The position numbers and the translations under genes are program-made. A model generated the notes under the pieces. It did no database searches, was not told the DNA's origin, and saw nothing but the letters and a program-made list of their open reading frames with translations. A stretch of 38,940 nt of DNA, from assembly GCF_019168305.1 (NCBI RefSeq), contig NZ_JAHTBI010000120.1, positions 1 to 38,940 on the forward strand. The letters run 5' to 3'. The stretch is from Pseudomonas aegrilactucae (GTDB taxonomy: Bacteria > Pseudomonadota > Gammaproteobacteria > Pseudomonadales > Pseudomonadaceae). Numbering within the stretch: the stretch's first letter is position 1; each line of letters begins with the position of its first letter. Shown here one piece after another: positions 1-8,403 of the stretch.

Positions 1-58
1 GCCAGCTCCCACAGGTACGGTGCACACAGTTCCTTGTGGGAGCTGGCTTGCCAGCGAA
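1..58. repeat. REP palindrome pair (inverted)
   Basis: GCCAGCTCCCAC at 1-12 is the exact reverse complement of GTGGGAGCTGGC at 36-47, which continues into the REP tail CTTGCCAGCGAA. The pair lies just past the hpaE stop and can fold into a large stem-loop, so it may act as a 3' stability element or attenuator. The same repeat recurs near 12735, 21756 and 29507. Confidence 0.8.
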
Positions 59-65
59 TCAGGCG

Positions 66-1535
66 TCAGACACCCCAGCGCGGAATGGGGTGGCTGCCCA
101 GCGACACGCACACGTTCTTGATCTCGGCAAACACCTCGAAGCTGTACTGGCCACCTTCACGCCCGGTGCCCGAACCCTTCACCCCGCCGAACGGCTGGCG
201 CAGGTCGCGCACGTTCTGGCTGTTGATGAACACCATGCCGGCCTCGATGCCATGCGCCAGGCGATGCGCCTTGCCGATGTCCTGGGTCCAGATGTACGAG
301 GCCAGCCCGTATTCGGTGTCGTTGGCCAGTCGCAGCGCTTCGGCCTCGTCCTTGAACGGGATCAGGCACACCACCGGGCCGAAGATCTCCTCCTGGGCAA
401 TGCGCATGCTGTTGTTCACATCGGCGAACACGGTGGGCTGGATGAACTGCCCGCGTGCCAGGTGCGCCGGCAGGTTGGCCGGGCGCTCCAGGCCACCGGC
501 CAGCAGCGTGGCGCCTTCCTCGAGACCGATCCTGATGTAGCCGGTGACCTTGTCGTAGTGGGCCTGGGTGATCATCGAGCCGACTTGCGTCTTCGGGTCT
601 TGCGGGTCGCCCACGATCAGGCGCCTGGCCCGTGCGGCAAACTCGGCGACGAACTGCGGGTACACGCTTTCCTGGATGAAGATGCGGCTGCCGGCGGTGC
701 AGCGTTCGCCGTTGAGCGAGAAGATGGTGAACAGCGCTGCGTCCAGCGCACGCTCGAGGTCGGCGTCCTCGAAGATCAGCACCGGCGACTTGCCGCCCAG
801 TTCCATGGAGTACTTCTTCAGCCCCGCGGTCTGCATGATCTTCTTGCCGGTGGCGGTGCCGCCGGTGAACGAGATGGCCCGCACATCCGGGTGGCGCACC
901 AGCGCATCGCCGGCAGTGGCGCCGTAGCCCTGGATCACGTTGAGCACACCGTTGGGGATGCCGGCCTCGACCGCCAGGCGGCCCAGTTCGTTGGCAGTCA
1001 GCGGCGACAGCTCGCTCATCTTCAACACCGCGGTGTTGCCCAGCGCCAGGCACGGCGCGGTCTTCCAGGTGGCGGTCATGAACGGCACGTTCCACGGCGA
1101 CACCAGCGCACACACGCCCACCGGCTGGTACAGCGTGTAGTTGAGCATCTGGTCGTCGACCGGGTAGCTGTGGCCGTCCATGCGCGTGCACACTTCGGCG
1201 AAGAAATCGAAGTTGTGCGAGGCGCGGGGGATCAGCACGTTCCTGGTCTGGTGGATCGGCAGCCCGGTGTCCAGGGTTTCCAGCTCGGCCAGCCTGGGCA
1301 CGTTCTGCTCGATCAGCTCGCCCAGCTTGCGCATCAGCCGCGCACGTTCCTTGGCCGGGGTGCCGGCCCATTTCGGGAAGGCGTCCTTGGCCGCGGCAAC
1401 CGCTTGGGCAACTTCCGCGGCGCCGCCGCTGGCAACGTCGCCGATGGCCTCGCCGGTGGCCGGGTTGTAGTTGACGAAGACGTCCTTGCTTTCGACCTCA
1501 CGGCCATTGATCCAGTGCTTGATCATCGGGTTCAT
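66..1535 (-). CDS. hpaE: 5-carboxymethyl-2-hydroxymuconate semialdehyde dehydrogenase
   Basis: This NAD-dependent aldehyde dehydrogenase oxidises the meta-cleavage product of homoprotocatechuate in the cytoplasmic 4-hydroxyphenylacetate pathway. The 489-aa protein has the full ALDH fold: the NAD-binding SPWNVPFM segment, the glycine motif FTGGTATGKKI, the catalytic-Glu region MELGGKSPV, the Cys nucleophile in NGERCTAGSR and the C-terminal EEIFGPVV motif. Length is normal for HpaE. The start ATG overlaps the hpaG2 stop (ATGA), so the two are translationally coupled. A second in-frame Met at 1526 is possible. It is the last hpa gene visible; a REP pair follows. The specific HpaE assignment rests on the hpaG neighbours as well as on similarity. 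Confidence 0.93.
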   Translation of the reverse strand: MNPMIKHWINGREVESKDVFVNYNPATGEAIGDVASGGAAEVAQAVAAAKDAFPKWAGTPAKERARLMRKLGELIEQNVPRLAELETLDTGLPIHQTRNVLIPRASHNFDFFAEVCTRMDGHSYPVDDQMLNYTLYQPVGVCALVSPWNVPFMTATWKTAPCLALGNTAVLKMSELSPLTANELGRLAVEAGIPNGVLNVIQGYGATAGDALVRHPDVRAISFTGGTATGKKIMQTAGLKKYSMELGGKSPVLIFEDADLERALDAALFTIFSLNGERCTAGSRIFIQESVYPQFVAEFAARARRLIVGDPQDPKTQVGSMITQAHYDKVTGYIRIGLEEGATLLAGGLERPANLPAHLARGQFIQPTVFADVNNSMRIAQEEIFGPVVCLIPFKDEAEALRLANDTEYGLASYIWTQDIGKAHRLAHGIEAGMVFINSQNVRDLRQPFGGVKGSGTGREGGQYSFEVFAEIKNVCVSLGSHPIPRWGV

Positions 1536-2305
1536 GCCTCTTGCGGGTTCAGGGCGAAGAACTCGGCTTCGCTGACAATGCGGTTGACCAGGCGGCCGAC
1601 ACCTTCCACTTCCACTACCACTTCATCACCCGGCACCACGTCGGCCAGGCCTTCAGGGGTGCCAGTGGCGATCATGTCGCCCGGTTGCAGGGTCATGAAG
1701 CTGGACAGGTATTCGATCAGGTAGGGGATGTCGAAGATCATGTCGCGGGTGCTGCCCTGCTGCTTGAGCTCACCGTTGATCCAGGTGCGCAGGGTGAGGT
1801 TGGACGCGTCCGGTACGTCGGCCACATCGACGATCCATGGGCCCACCGGGGTGGTGGCGTCACGGTTCTTCACCCGCAGGTTGGGGCGGTAGTAGTTCTC
1901 CAGGTAGTCGCGGATCGCGTAGTCGTTGCACACCGTGTAGCCGGCCAGGTACTGCAGTGCGTCCTCGCGCCTGACGTTGCGTGCCGGCTTGCCGATCACC
2001 GCCACCAGCTCGCACTCGTAGTGCATGTACTTGACGTTGTCCGGGCGCCAGGTGACCTGGCTGTGGCCGGTGTAGGTGCCGGGCGACTTGATGAAGGCCA
2101 GTGGCTCGGTGGGCGCGGCAAAGGCCAGTTCGGCGGCGTGGTCGGCGTAGTTCAGGCCCAGCGCGAACATGCTGCCGGTGGCCGGCGGCAGCCACTGCAC
2201 GTCCTGCTCGGCAAGCAGGCGGCCATCGGCCAGGCGCACGGCGTTGTCGGCTTCCACGGTCACGGCGTGGTCCTGGCCCTGGTAACGGATACGGGCGTGT
2301 TTCAT
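1532..2305 (-). CDS. hpaG2: 4-hydroxyphenylacetate degradation isomerase/decarboxylase, HpaG2 subunit
   Basis: A fumarylacetoacetate-hydrolase-family protein (257 aa) corresponding to the C-terminal half of the fused enterobacterial HpaG. It acts on the ring-fission acid in homoprotocatechuate degradation (decarboxylation and isomerisation to 2-oxohept-3-enedioate). Visible family landmarks are FALGLNYADHA, the metal-site Glu-rich segment MHYECELVAVIGK, AGYTVCNDYAIRDY and the C-terminal GTPEGLADVVPGD. Its start ATG shares one base with the hpaG1 stop and its stop overlaps the hpaE start, so G1-G2-E is one coupled operon. In Pseudomonas the two halves are separate genes, as here. Confidence 0.92.
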   Translation of the reverse strand: MKHARIRYQGQDHAVTVEADNAVRLADGRLLAEQDVQWLPPATGSMFALGLNYADHAAELAFAAPTEPLAFIKSPGTYTGHSQVTWRPDNVKYMHYECELVAVIGKPARNVRREDALQYLAGYTVCNDYAIRDYLENYYRPNLRVKNRDATTPVGPWIVDVADVPDASNLTLRTWINGELKQQGSTRDMIFDIPYLIEYLSSFMTLQPGDMIATGTPEGLADVVPGDEVVVEVEGVGRLVNRIVSEAEFFALNPQEA

Positions 2306-2976
2306 CAGCGTTGCTCCTGTTCGGCCACAATCGGGTTGGCCAGCCGGCCCAGGCCGGTGATCTCGACTTCAACCTGGTCGCCCGGCAGTACGTCGACACG
2401 GCCTTCGGGGGTGCCGGTAATCAGTACGTCGCCTTCGTGCAAGGTCATGAACTCACTGATTTCGGCGATCAGTTGCGCAATGCTGCGCACCAGGTTGGCG
2501 GTGCTGTTGTGCTGGCGAAGCTCGCCGTTGACGAACAGCTTGATGGTCAGTTGCTGCGGGTCAGCCACCTGCGCCGCTGGCACCAGCTCCGGGCCGAGGG
2601 CGCAAAAGCCGTCACGGCACTTGGCCTTGACCGCCGGGCGGTAGTAGCTGTCTTCGGGCAGGCTGAATTCGTTGACGATGGTGTAGCCGGCCACGTGCTC
2701 CAGCGCCTGTTCGACGCTCACGCGGCTGGCGCGCTTGCCGATCACCACGCCCAGCGCCGGGCCCGGCTGCAGGCGTTCGATACCCTGCGGGTACACCACC
2801 GGGGCGCCGTGGCTGTTGCGCGTGTTGGGGGTCTTGATGAACAGCACCGGCTTGACCGGGGGCTTCTGGTACGGCGCCTGTTCGAATTCGGCGAGACGCT
2901 GGTTCAGCAACCCCTGGTAGTTCAGCGCAACGCCGAACAGGGTGCCGGTGGCAACGTCGTGCAGGGCACGGCTCAT
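2305..2976 (-). CDS. hpaG1: 4-hydroxyphenylacetate degradation isomerase/decarboxylase, HpaG1 subunit
   Basis: A 223-aa FAH-family protein matching the N-terminal half of the fused HpaG. It begins with GTLFGVALNYQG, contains VLFIKTPNTRNSHG and the diagnostic YRPAVKAKCRDGF, and ends in the GTPEGRVDVLPGD motif. It is a distant paralogue of HpaG2 and is expected to form the decarboxylase/isomerase with it. It is the first gene of the leftward hpa operon; the intergenic region upstream (2977-3127) is shared with divergent hpaA and carries two dyads that are probable operators. Confidence 0.9.
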   Translation of the reverse strand: MSRALHDVATGTLFGVALNYQGLLNQRLAEFEQAPYQKPPVKPVLFIKTPNTRNSHGAPVVYPQGIERLQPGPALGVVIGKRASRVSVEQALEHVAGYTIVNEFSLPEDSYYRPAVKAKCRDGFCALGPELVPAAQVADPQQLTIKLFVNGELRQHNSTANLVRSIAQLIAEISEFMTLHEGDVLITGTPEGRVDVLPGDQVEVEITGLGRLANPIVAEQEQR

Positions 2977-3025
2977 GCTCTTCTCCTGGCAAGGGCAGGG
3001 CGGCGGGCACCCTGCGGGTCTGTTT

Positions 3026-3059
3026 GTTAATGTGTTAACGTTATAGTTAAGATGTTAAC
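3026..3059. promoter_or_regulatory. Tandem GTTAA-N4-TTAAC dyads, probable hpa operator
   Basis: Two copies of the same dyad, at 3026-3039 and 3046-3059, are 20 bp apart (about two helical turns) in the hpaG1/hpaA intergenic region. Both have perfect 5-bp arms with spacers TGTG and GATG. They lie about 50-80 bp upstream of hpaG1. Symmetric AT-rich sites of this kind fit a dimeric repressor; the MarR-family HpaR, known for this pathway but not encoded in the window, is the obvious candidate. HpaA itself, an AraC type, would be expected to use direct repeats. Binding is inferred. Confidence 0.6.
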
Positions 3060-3127
3060 TAAAGGCAAGCAGCTTGTTTCCGCGGTAAGCTGCGCGCAGA
3101 ACAAAAAACACAGCAGGAACCGCCGCC

Positions 3128-4030
3128 ATGAGCGATCGCACGCCCATCCCCAACATCAATATCGGGCAGGTCTACGACCAGCGTTACAGCGATGCCCAGG
3201 TGCATTGCGACAAGCTCGGCAACCTGGCCGGTTTTTTCGGGCGCAACATGCCGGTGCACCGCCACGACCGGTTTTTCCAGGTGCATTACGTCAAGAGCGG
3301 CAGCGTGCGGGTGTACCTGGATGACCAGCAGTACGTGGAGTCGGGGCCGATGTTCTTCCTGACGCCGCCGACCATCCCGCATTCGTTCGTCACCGAACCG
3401 GAGGCCGACGGCCATGTGCTGACCGTGCGCCAGCAGTTGGTGTGGCAACTGCTCGAAGCCGACCCCACGCTGGCGCCCGGGCCGCAGGTGGCGCCGGCGT
3501 GCGTGGCGCTGGGCGGGCTGGAGGGGCGATTCGCCGCTGAGGCCAGGCGCCTGGAGTGGCTGTTCGACGAACTGCATGGTGAGATCAACGCGGCCCGGGC
3601 GGGGCGCGGTGCAGCGCTGGACAGCCTGACGCGGCTGATCATGCTTGGCCTGCTGCGCCTGTGTGCGCATTCGTTGCCCGCGCGCCAGACCCGTCATGAA
3701 GACTTGCAGGTGTTTCACCGCTTCAACGAACTGATCGAGGCGCATTACCTGGAGCACTGGCCGCTGTCGCGCTATGCCCAGGGCGTGGGGGTGACCGAGG
3801 CGCGGCTCAACGACGTGTGCCGGCGCATCGCCGACCTGCCGTCCAAGCGCCTGATCCTTGAACGGTTGATGCAGGAGGCCAAGCGCCTGCTGCTGTTCAC
3901 CGGCAGTTCGGCCAACGAGATCTGCTACAGCCTGGGCTTCAAGGACCCGGCGTACTTCAGCCGGTTCTTCCTGCGCTATGCACAGGTGACCCCGGGCGAG
4001 TACCGCCAACGGCAGGCGGGCTTGCGCTGA
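3128..4030 (+). CDS. hpaA: 4-hydroxyphenylacetate catabolism regulator HpaA (AraC/XylS family)
   Basis: A 300-aa transcription activator. The N-terminal cupin-like effector domain (about residues 35-100) includes VHRHDRFFQVHYV and TPPTIPHSFV. The C-terminal AraC double helix-turn-helix covers about residues 205-297, with the signature GFKDPAYFSRFFLRY followed by TPGEYRQ. The ATG is preceded by AGGA at a suitable distance. It is divergent from hpaG1-hpaG2-hpaE, the usual position for a pathway-specific activator responding to 4-hydroxyphenylacetate. A large palindrome ending in TTTT follows the stop and probably terminates its transcript. Confidence 0.88.
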   Translation: MSDRTPIPNINIGQVYDQRYSDAQVHCDKLGNLAGFFGRNMPVHRHDRFFQVHYVKSGSVRVYLDDQQYVESGPMFFLTPPTIPHSFVTEPEADGHVLTVRQQLVWQLLEADPTLAPGPQVAPACVALGGLEGRFAAEARRLEWLFDELHGEINAARAGRGAALDSLTRLIMLGLLRLCAHSLPARQTRHEDLQVFHRFNELIEAHYLEHWPLSRYAQGVGVTEARLNDVCRRIADLPSKRLILERLMQEAKRLLLFTGSSANEICYSLGFKDPAYFSRFFLRYAQVTPGEYRQRQAGLR

Positions 4031-4033
4031 CAT

Positions 4034-4119
4034 GGCATTTTTCCGTTGTTTGTTGTTGTGTGGGGCAAACGCCTCTGCCGCCATGATGGCGGCAGAGGCA
4101 CAACGGAAAAATGCCTTTT
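4034..4119. terminator. Nested 82-bp palindrome with T-tract (terminator or MITE-like)
   Basis: The outer arms GGCATTTTTCCGTTG (4034-4048) and CAACGGAAAAATGCC (4101-4115) are perfect 15-bp complements. Inside, GCCTCTGCCGCCAT (4071-4084) and ATGGCGGCAGAGGC (4086-4099) form a perfect 14-bp stem around a single G. A 22-nt GT-rich bulge (4049-4070) lies on one side only. TTTT follows at 4116-4119. The position just after the hpaA stop fits a transcription terminator. The long perfect outer arms also resemble the terminal inverted repeats of a tiny non-autonomous element. Confidence 0.7.
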
Positions 4120-4283
4120 ACGCAGGTGCGCTTGTACTTTTCACAGCGCTGGGGCCTTGAGCTGCGCGCCCCCGTTCGCTGGCTGTGCGGGCGCTGGCAG
4201 CAGATTCGCCGCCAGAGCATCTGATCCGCATTAATCGCCCCGACCTGAATCTGTAACCCAATACACCCGAACGCCATAGTAAC

Positions 4284-4301
4284 GGCCTCCCTGATGAGGC
4301 C
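4284..4301 (+). promoter_or_regulatory. Hairpin enclosing the cysI ribosome-binding site
   Basis: GGCCTC (4284-4289), a 6-nt loop CCTGAT, and GAGGCC (4296-4301) form a perfect 6-bp stem. The 3' arm contains the only good Shine-Dalgarno (GAGG, 4296-4299), 7 nt before the cysI ATG. Folding would hide the ribosome site, so translation initiation may be controlled. No known riboswitch core is seen in the 165 bases upstream. Confidence 0.45.
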
Positions 4302-4306
4302 CGACC

Positions 4307-5976
<1,670 letters not shown>

Positions 5977-5989
<13 letters not shown>

Positions 5990-6459
5990 TCGGTCTGCAT
6001 GAAGGCCAGGCGCAGTTGGTCGAGAACGACCGTTGGCAACTGGTGCGCGACTATCCGGACGTACCGCCCGAGGGCGCGCTGATCCTGCCGTTGTACCGCT
6101 GGCTCGCCCAGCCCGATGCCTTCAACGGCCTGTGGCTGGGCCCGGACGATGACGTCGAGTCGCTGCAACTGTGGCTGGGTGTGCTGCCGCTGATCGCCAT
6201 CGACTTCCCGAGCTTTCGCGATGGCCGCGGCTATAGCCAGGCCTACCTGCTGCGCACGCGGCTGGGCTGGCAGGGCGAGTTGCGTGCGGTTGGCGACGTG
6301 TTGCGCGACCAGCTCAGCCACATGCGCCAGTGCGGCTTCGACAGCTTTGCGGTACGTGAGGACAAGTCGGCGGCGGATGCGCTCAAGGGGCTGCAGGGCA
6401 TGAGTGTGCTGTACGGGCGCTCGGTGATCGAACCCAGGCCGCTGTTTCGGCGCCGTTGA
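5977..6459 (+). CDS. DUF934 family protein, sulfite-reductase partner
   Basis: A 160-aa DUF934 protein. The start ATG at 5977 lies inside the 3' end of cysI and was chosen because it gives MRNVIGLHEGQAQLVEND, the expected family N-terminus; the internal GGGGAGG just upstream serves as ribosome site. DUF934 genes regularly follow cysI in Pseudomonas and other proteobacteria, which suggests an accessory or electron-transfer role in sulfite reduction, but the biochemical role is not established. No signal peptide or membrane segment is seen. Conserved-looking stretches include LPLIAIDFPSFRDGRGYSQA and LRDQLSHMRQCGFDSF. Confidence 0.88.
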
Positions 6460-6534
6460 GTGCGAACAGCGCTGTTGCGCCGGGGCGGGAACCGGCTAAC
6501 ATGCAGCTTCGCCCGTTCCACAGGATGTTGCCGC

Positions 6535-7098
6535 ATGCTTTTCAGTACCCGTACAGCGCGGCCGGCCGATGCTGAAGCGCTCAGCGACATCGCCGCCGCG
6601 ACCTTTGCCCTGGCCAGCCCTGCTGATGCATCGGCCAAGGCGTTGAATGCCTATATCCGCAACAACCTGCAACCCGAGCATTTCTGCCTGCAGCTGATCA
6701 GCCGCGCCAAGCAGTTGCGCGTGCTGGAGCATGACGGCGTGGTGGTCGGCTACACCCTGATCGACAAGGCCGCGAAGGCCCTGGACATCGAGGCGGCCGA
6801 TGGCCTGGCGGAACTGAGCCGCTGCTACGTGCTGCCCGAGCACCATGGCAATGGCGCGGCCCAGTTGCTGCTCGACGACACCCTGGCCGCGTTTGGCGGG
6901 GCCATCCGCCTGACCGTCAATGAACAGAACGCGCGGGCGATTCGCTTTTATCAACGCAACGGCTTTCGCCAGGTAGGCGAGGCTGTTTTTGTCTGTGGAT
7001 CGGAGCGTCACCGTGACTGGGTGATGGTTCGCCCCGCAGAAGCCAGCCTTGATGGCGAAGGGGCTATCACTTCGTCTGCCGCCACGTCACCTCGGTAA
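6535..7098 (+). CDS. GNAT family N-acetyltransferase
   Basis: A 187-aa acetyltransferase. The acetyl-CoA binding motif A is visible as LSRCYVLPEHHGNGAAQLLL (about residues 95-115), followed by NARAIRFYQRNGF, the typical C-terminal GNAT strand-turn. The substrate cannot be told. The start at 6535 is preferred because the protein then begins just before the first GNAT strand (MLFSTRTARPADAEAL). The core fold ends near DWVMVRP. The last 18 or so residues are low-complexity and are encoded by a stretch that looks like a decayed REP repeat. The 3' end overlaps the convergent DUF6555 gene by 32 bp. Confidence 0.82.
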   Translation: MLFSTRTARPADAEALSDIAAATFALASPADASAKALNAYIRNNLQPEHFCLQLISRAKQLRVLEHDGVVVGYTLIDKAAKALDIEAADGLAELSRCYVLPEHHGNGAAQLLLDDTLAAFGGAIRLTVNEQNARAIRFYQRNGFRQVGEAVFVCGSERHRDWVMVRPAEASLDGEGAITSSAATSPR

Positions 7099-7294
7099 TC
7101 CCGTACCGTTCGGCCAATGGCTTGCTGACCTTTTTCACTTTCTCGCGCCCATACCGACCGATTCGGCCCACCCCGGCATCACAGCTGGCCCAATGCCAGG
7201 CCTCGGCGTTGTCCATTACCTCGGCACGAATCACGAATGACTTGCGCTCGCCGTGCAGTTCATAGTCGATAACGAAGAGTTTTGCGCTATTCAT
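7067..7294 (-). CDS. DUF6555 family small protein
   Basis: A 75-aa protein with no membrane segment or signal peptide: an N-terminal strand-rich part (LFVIDYELHGERKSFVIR), a central DNAEAWHWASCDAGVGRI block and a basic C-terminal third. It resembles a Pseudomonas family of unknown function (DUF6555). The ATG at 7294 has an AAAGGA sequence some 12 nt upstream. It is convergent with, and overlaps, the GNAT gene. No function can be assigned. Confidence 0.7.
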   Translation of the reverse strand: MNSAKLFVIDYELHGERKSFVIRAEVMDNAEAWHWASCDAGVGRIGRYGREKVKKVSKPLAERYGITEVTWRQTK

Positions 7295-7386
7295 GGTTCC
7301 GGGAAAGTCCTTTCAACGTGGTTACCAGTGGCGTCTCTAGTTAAGTACCCTCAAGCCCCTGAATAATTCCATCGGATTGCAGCGCT

Positions 7387-7947
7387 TCAGTGATCGCTGC
7401 TGACGGTGAGGTGGCGTGCCTCCTTGTCGAACAGCACCTGCTCCAGCCGGTGGGCGATGCCACAGGCCAGTGAGTCATAGGCCGGCACCACCTTCTCTTC
7501 GGTCGAGAGGCAGTGGATGATGTCCAGCTTGCGTTCGGCCTGGGCGGTCTCCAGCTCGAAGATCCGCGCGTAGCGCTCCAGGTCGTTGTCCAGGCTGGAG
7601 AGGTATTCACGCAGGCGCGAATGGTCCACCGCACTCTGGTTGAAATGCCAGGTCATGGGGTGGATCAGAAACCGCGAATGCGGCACGGCAAGCCGCTCGC
7701 TGGCGGCCAGGTACATCACGATGCCCATGGACTCGATATTGCCGGCGTTCACCGCCGTCACCGGGAGGGGCAACGACTTCAGGAAGCTGTAGATCGAAAA
7801 GCCGAGGTGGGTGCTGCCGCCAATGGTCGACAGGTTGAGCAGCAACCTGCTGGCGCCCTCGTCCATGGCTTGCAGGCAGCGGTCCCGAAAACGTTCGGTG
7901 GTGCTTTGGTCGATCGGGCAATGAAAGTGGATGACGTATTGGCTCAT
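7387..7947 (-). CDS. Stand-alone ClpP-like serine protease
   Basis: A 186-aa member of the ClpP/crotonase fold. It has the oxyanion-loop GGSTHLG (about 43-49), the nucleophile in GNIESMG (Ser73) and the catalytic His in FLIHP (His96), aligned with the ClpP pattern. The third triad residue is less clear, because the usual Asp region reads ERKLDIIHCLSTEE. The start at 7947 is taken because GAGG lies 7 nt upstream; a TTG one codon earlier is in frame. No Clp ATPase gene is adjacent, so this is not the housekeeping clpP-clpX locus. It could work with a general Clp ATPase or alone. A KGG stress-protein gene lies 49 nt upstream on the same strand. Confidence 0.8.
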   Translation of the reverse strand: MSQYVIHFHCPIDQSTTERFRDRCLQAMDEGASRLLLNLSTIGGSTHLGFSIYSFLKSLPLPVTAVNAGNIESMGIVMYLAASERLAVPHSRFLIHPMTWHFNQSAVDHSRLREYLSSLDNDLERYARIFELETAQAERKLDIIHCLSTEEKVVPAYDSLACGIAHRLEQVLFDKEARHLTVSSDH

Positions 7948-7996
7948 CAACGGTCCTCAAGGCCGACGCACGCAAGGTGCGCCGGTCTCTCGTGCG

Positions 7997-8182
7997 TCAG
8001 CTACGGCCACCGCCGCTAGGTTTACTGCCCTTGTCGCGCATGGTGTCCGGCTTTTTGCTGCCTTGGTTACTTTGCCCGCCAGCGCCACCACCCGACGCAT
8101 GGCCACCTTTTTTGCCGGCTTCAGAGGCCTTGGTTTTGTCGTTGGCGAAATTTCCAGGATTCGAACTATCTTTACTAGGCAT
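7997..8182 (-). CDS. KGG-repeat general stress protein
   Basis: A 61-aa, Gly/Ser/Lys-rich, probably disordered protein. The N-terminal part is NPGNFANDKTKASEAGKKGG, carrying one con-10/YciG-type KGG motif; the rest is GGG- and SGGG-rich. The start at 8182 is preceded by AAGGAAGAG at ideal spacing, which rules out the longer upstream reading. Related proteins are induced in stationary phase or by desiccation and osmotic stress, commonly through RpoS. That regulation is inference here. It shares the 8183-8403 promoter region with the divergent diiron-oxidase operon. Confidence 0.8.
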   Translation of the reverse strand: MPSKDSSNPGNFANDKTKASEAGKKGGHASGGGAGGQSNQGSKKPDTMRDKGSKPSGGGRS

Positions 8183-8403
8183 GATTCTCTTCCTTTGGCA
8201 GTTGGAGGTGCGAAGCCGTTCTGGCCTCACATAGGGTGGGAAAGGGATGCGAGGGTAAAGTTTGAAAAAGTTCGGCGACTTGAGACGAACGGTTGGTCCA
8301 GGTAATAGACGGACCACTGGTACAGGCGCCTGGAACTTTGTTCAGCGTTGATCATTCCCTTGCATATCGAACACCAGCCTGTCGCCAACAGGAAGGCCAA
8401 GCC

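Noticed and set aside
36..1724. 562-aa open frame on the plus strand
   Set aside because: Antisense to hpaE and hpaG2, which have complete family motifs. The product is rich in His, Gln and Arg and shows no recognisable fold.
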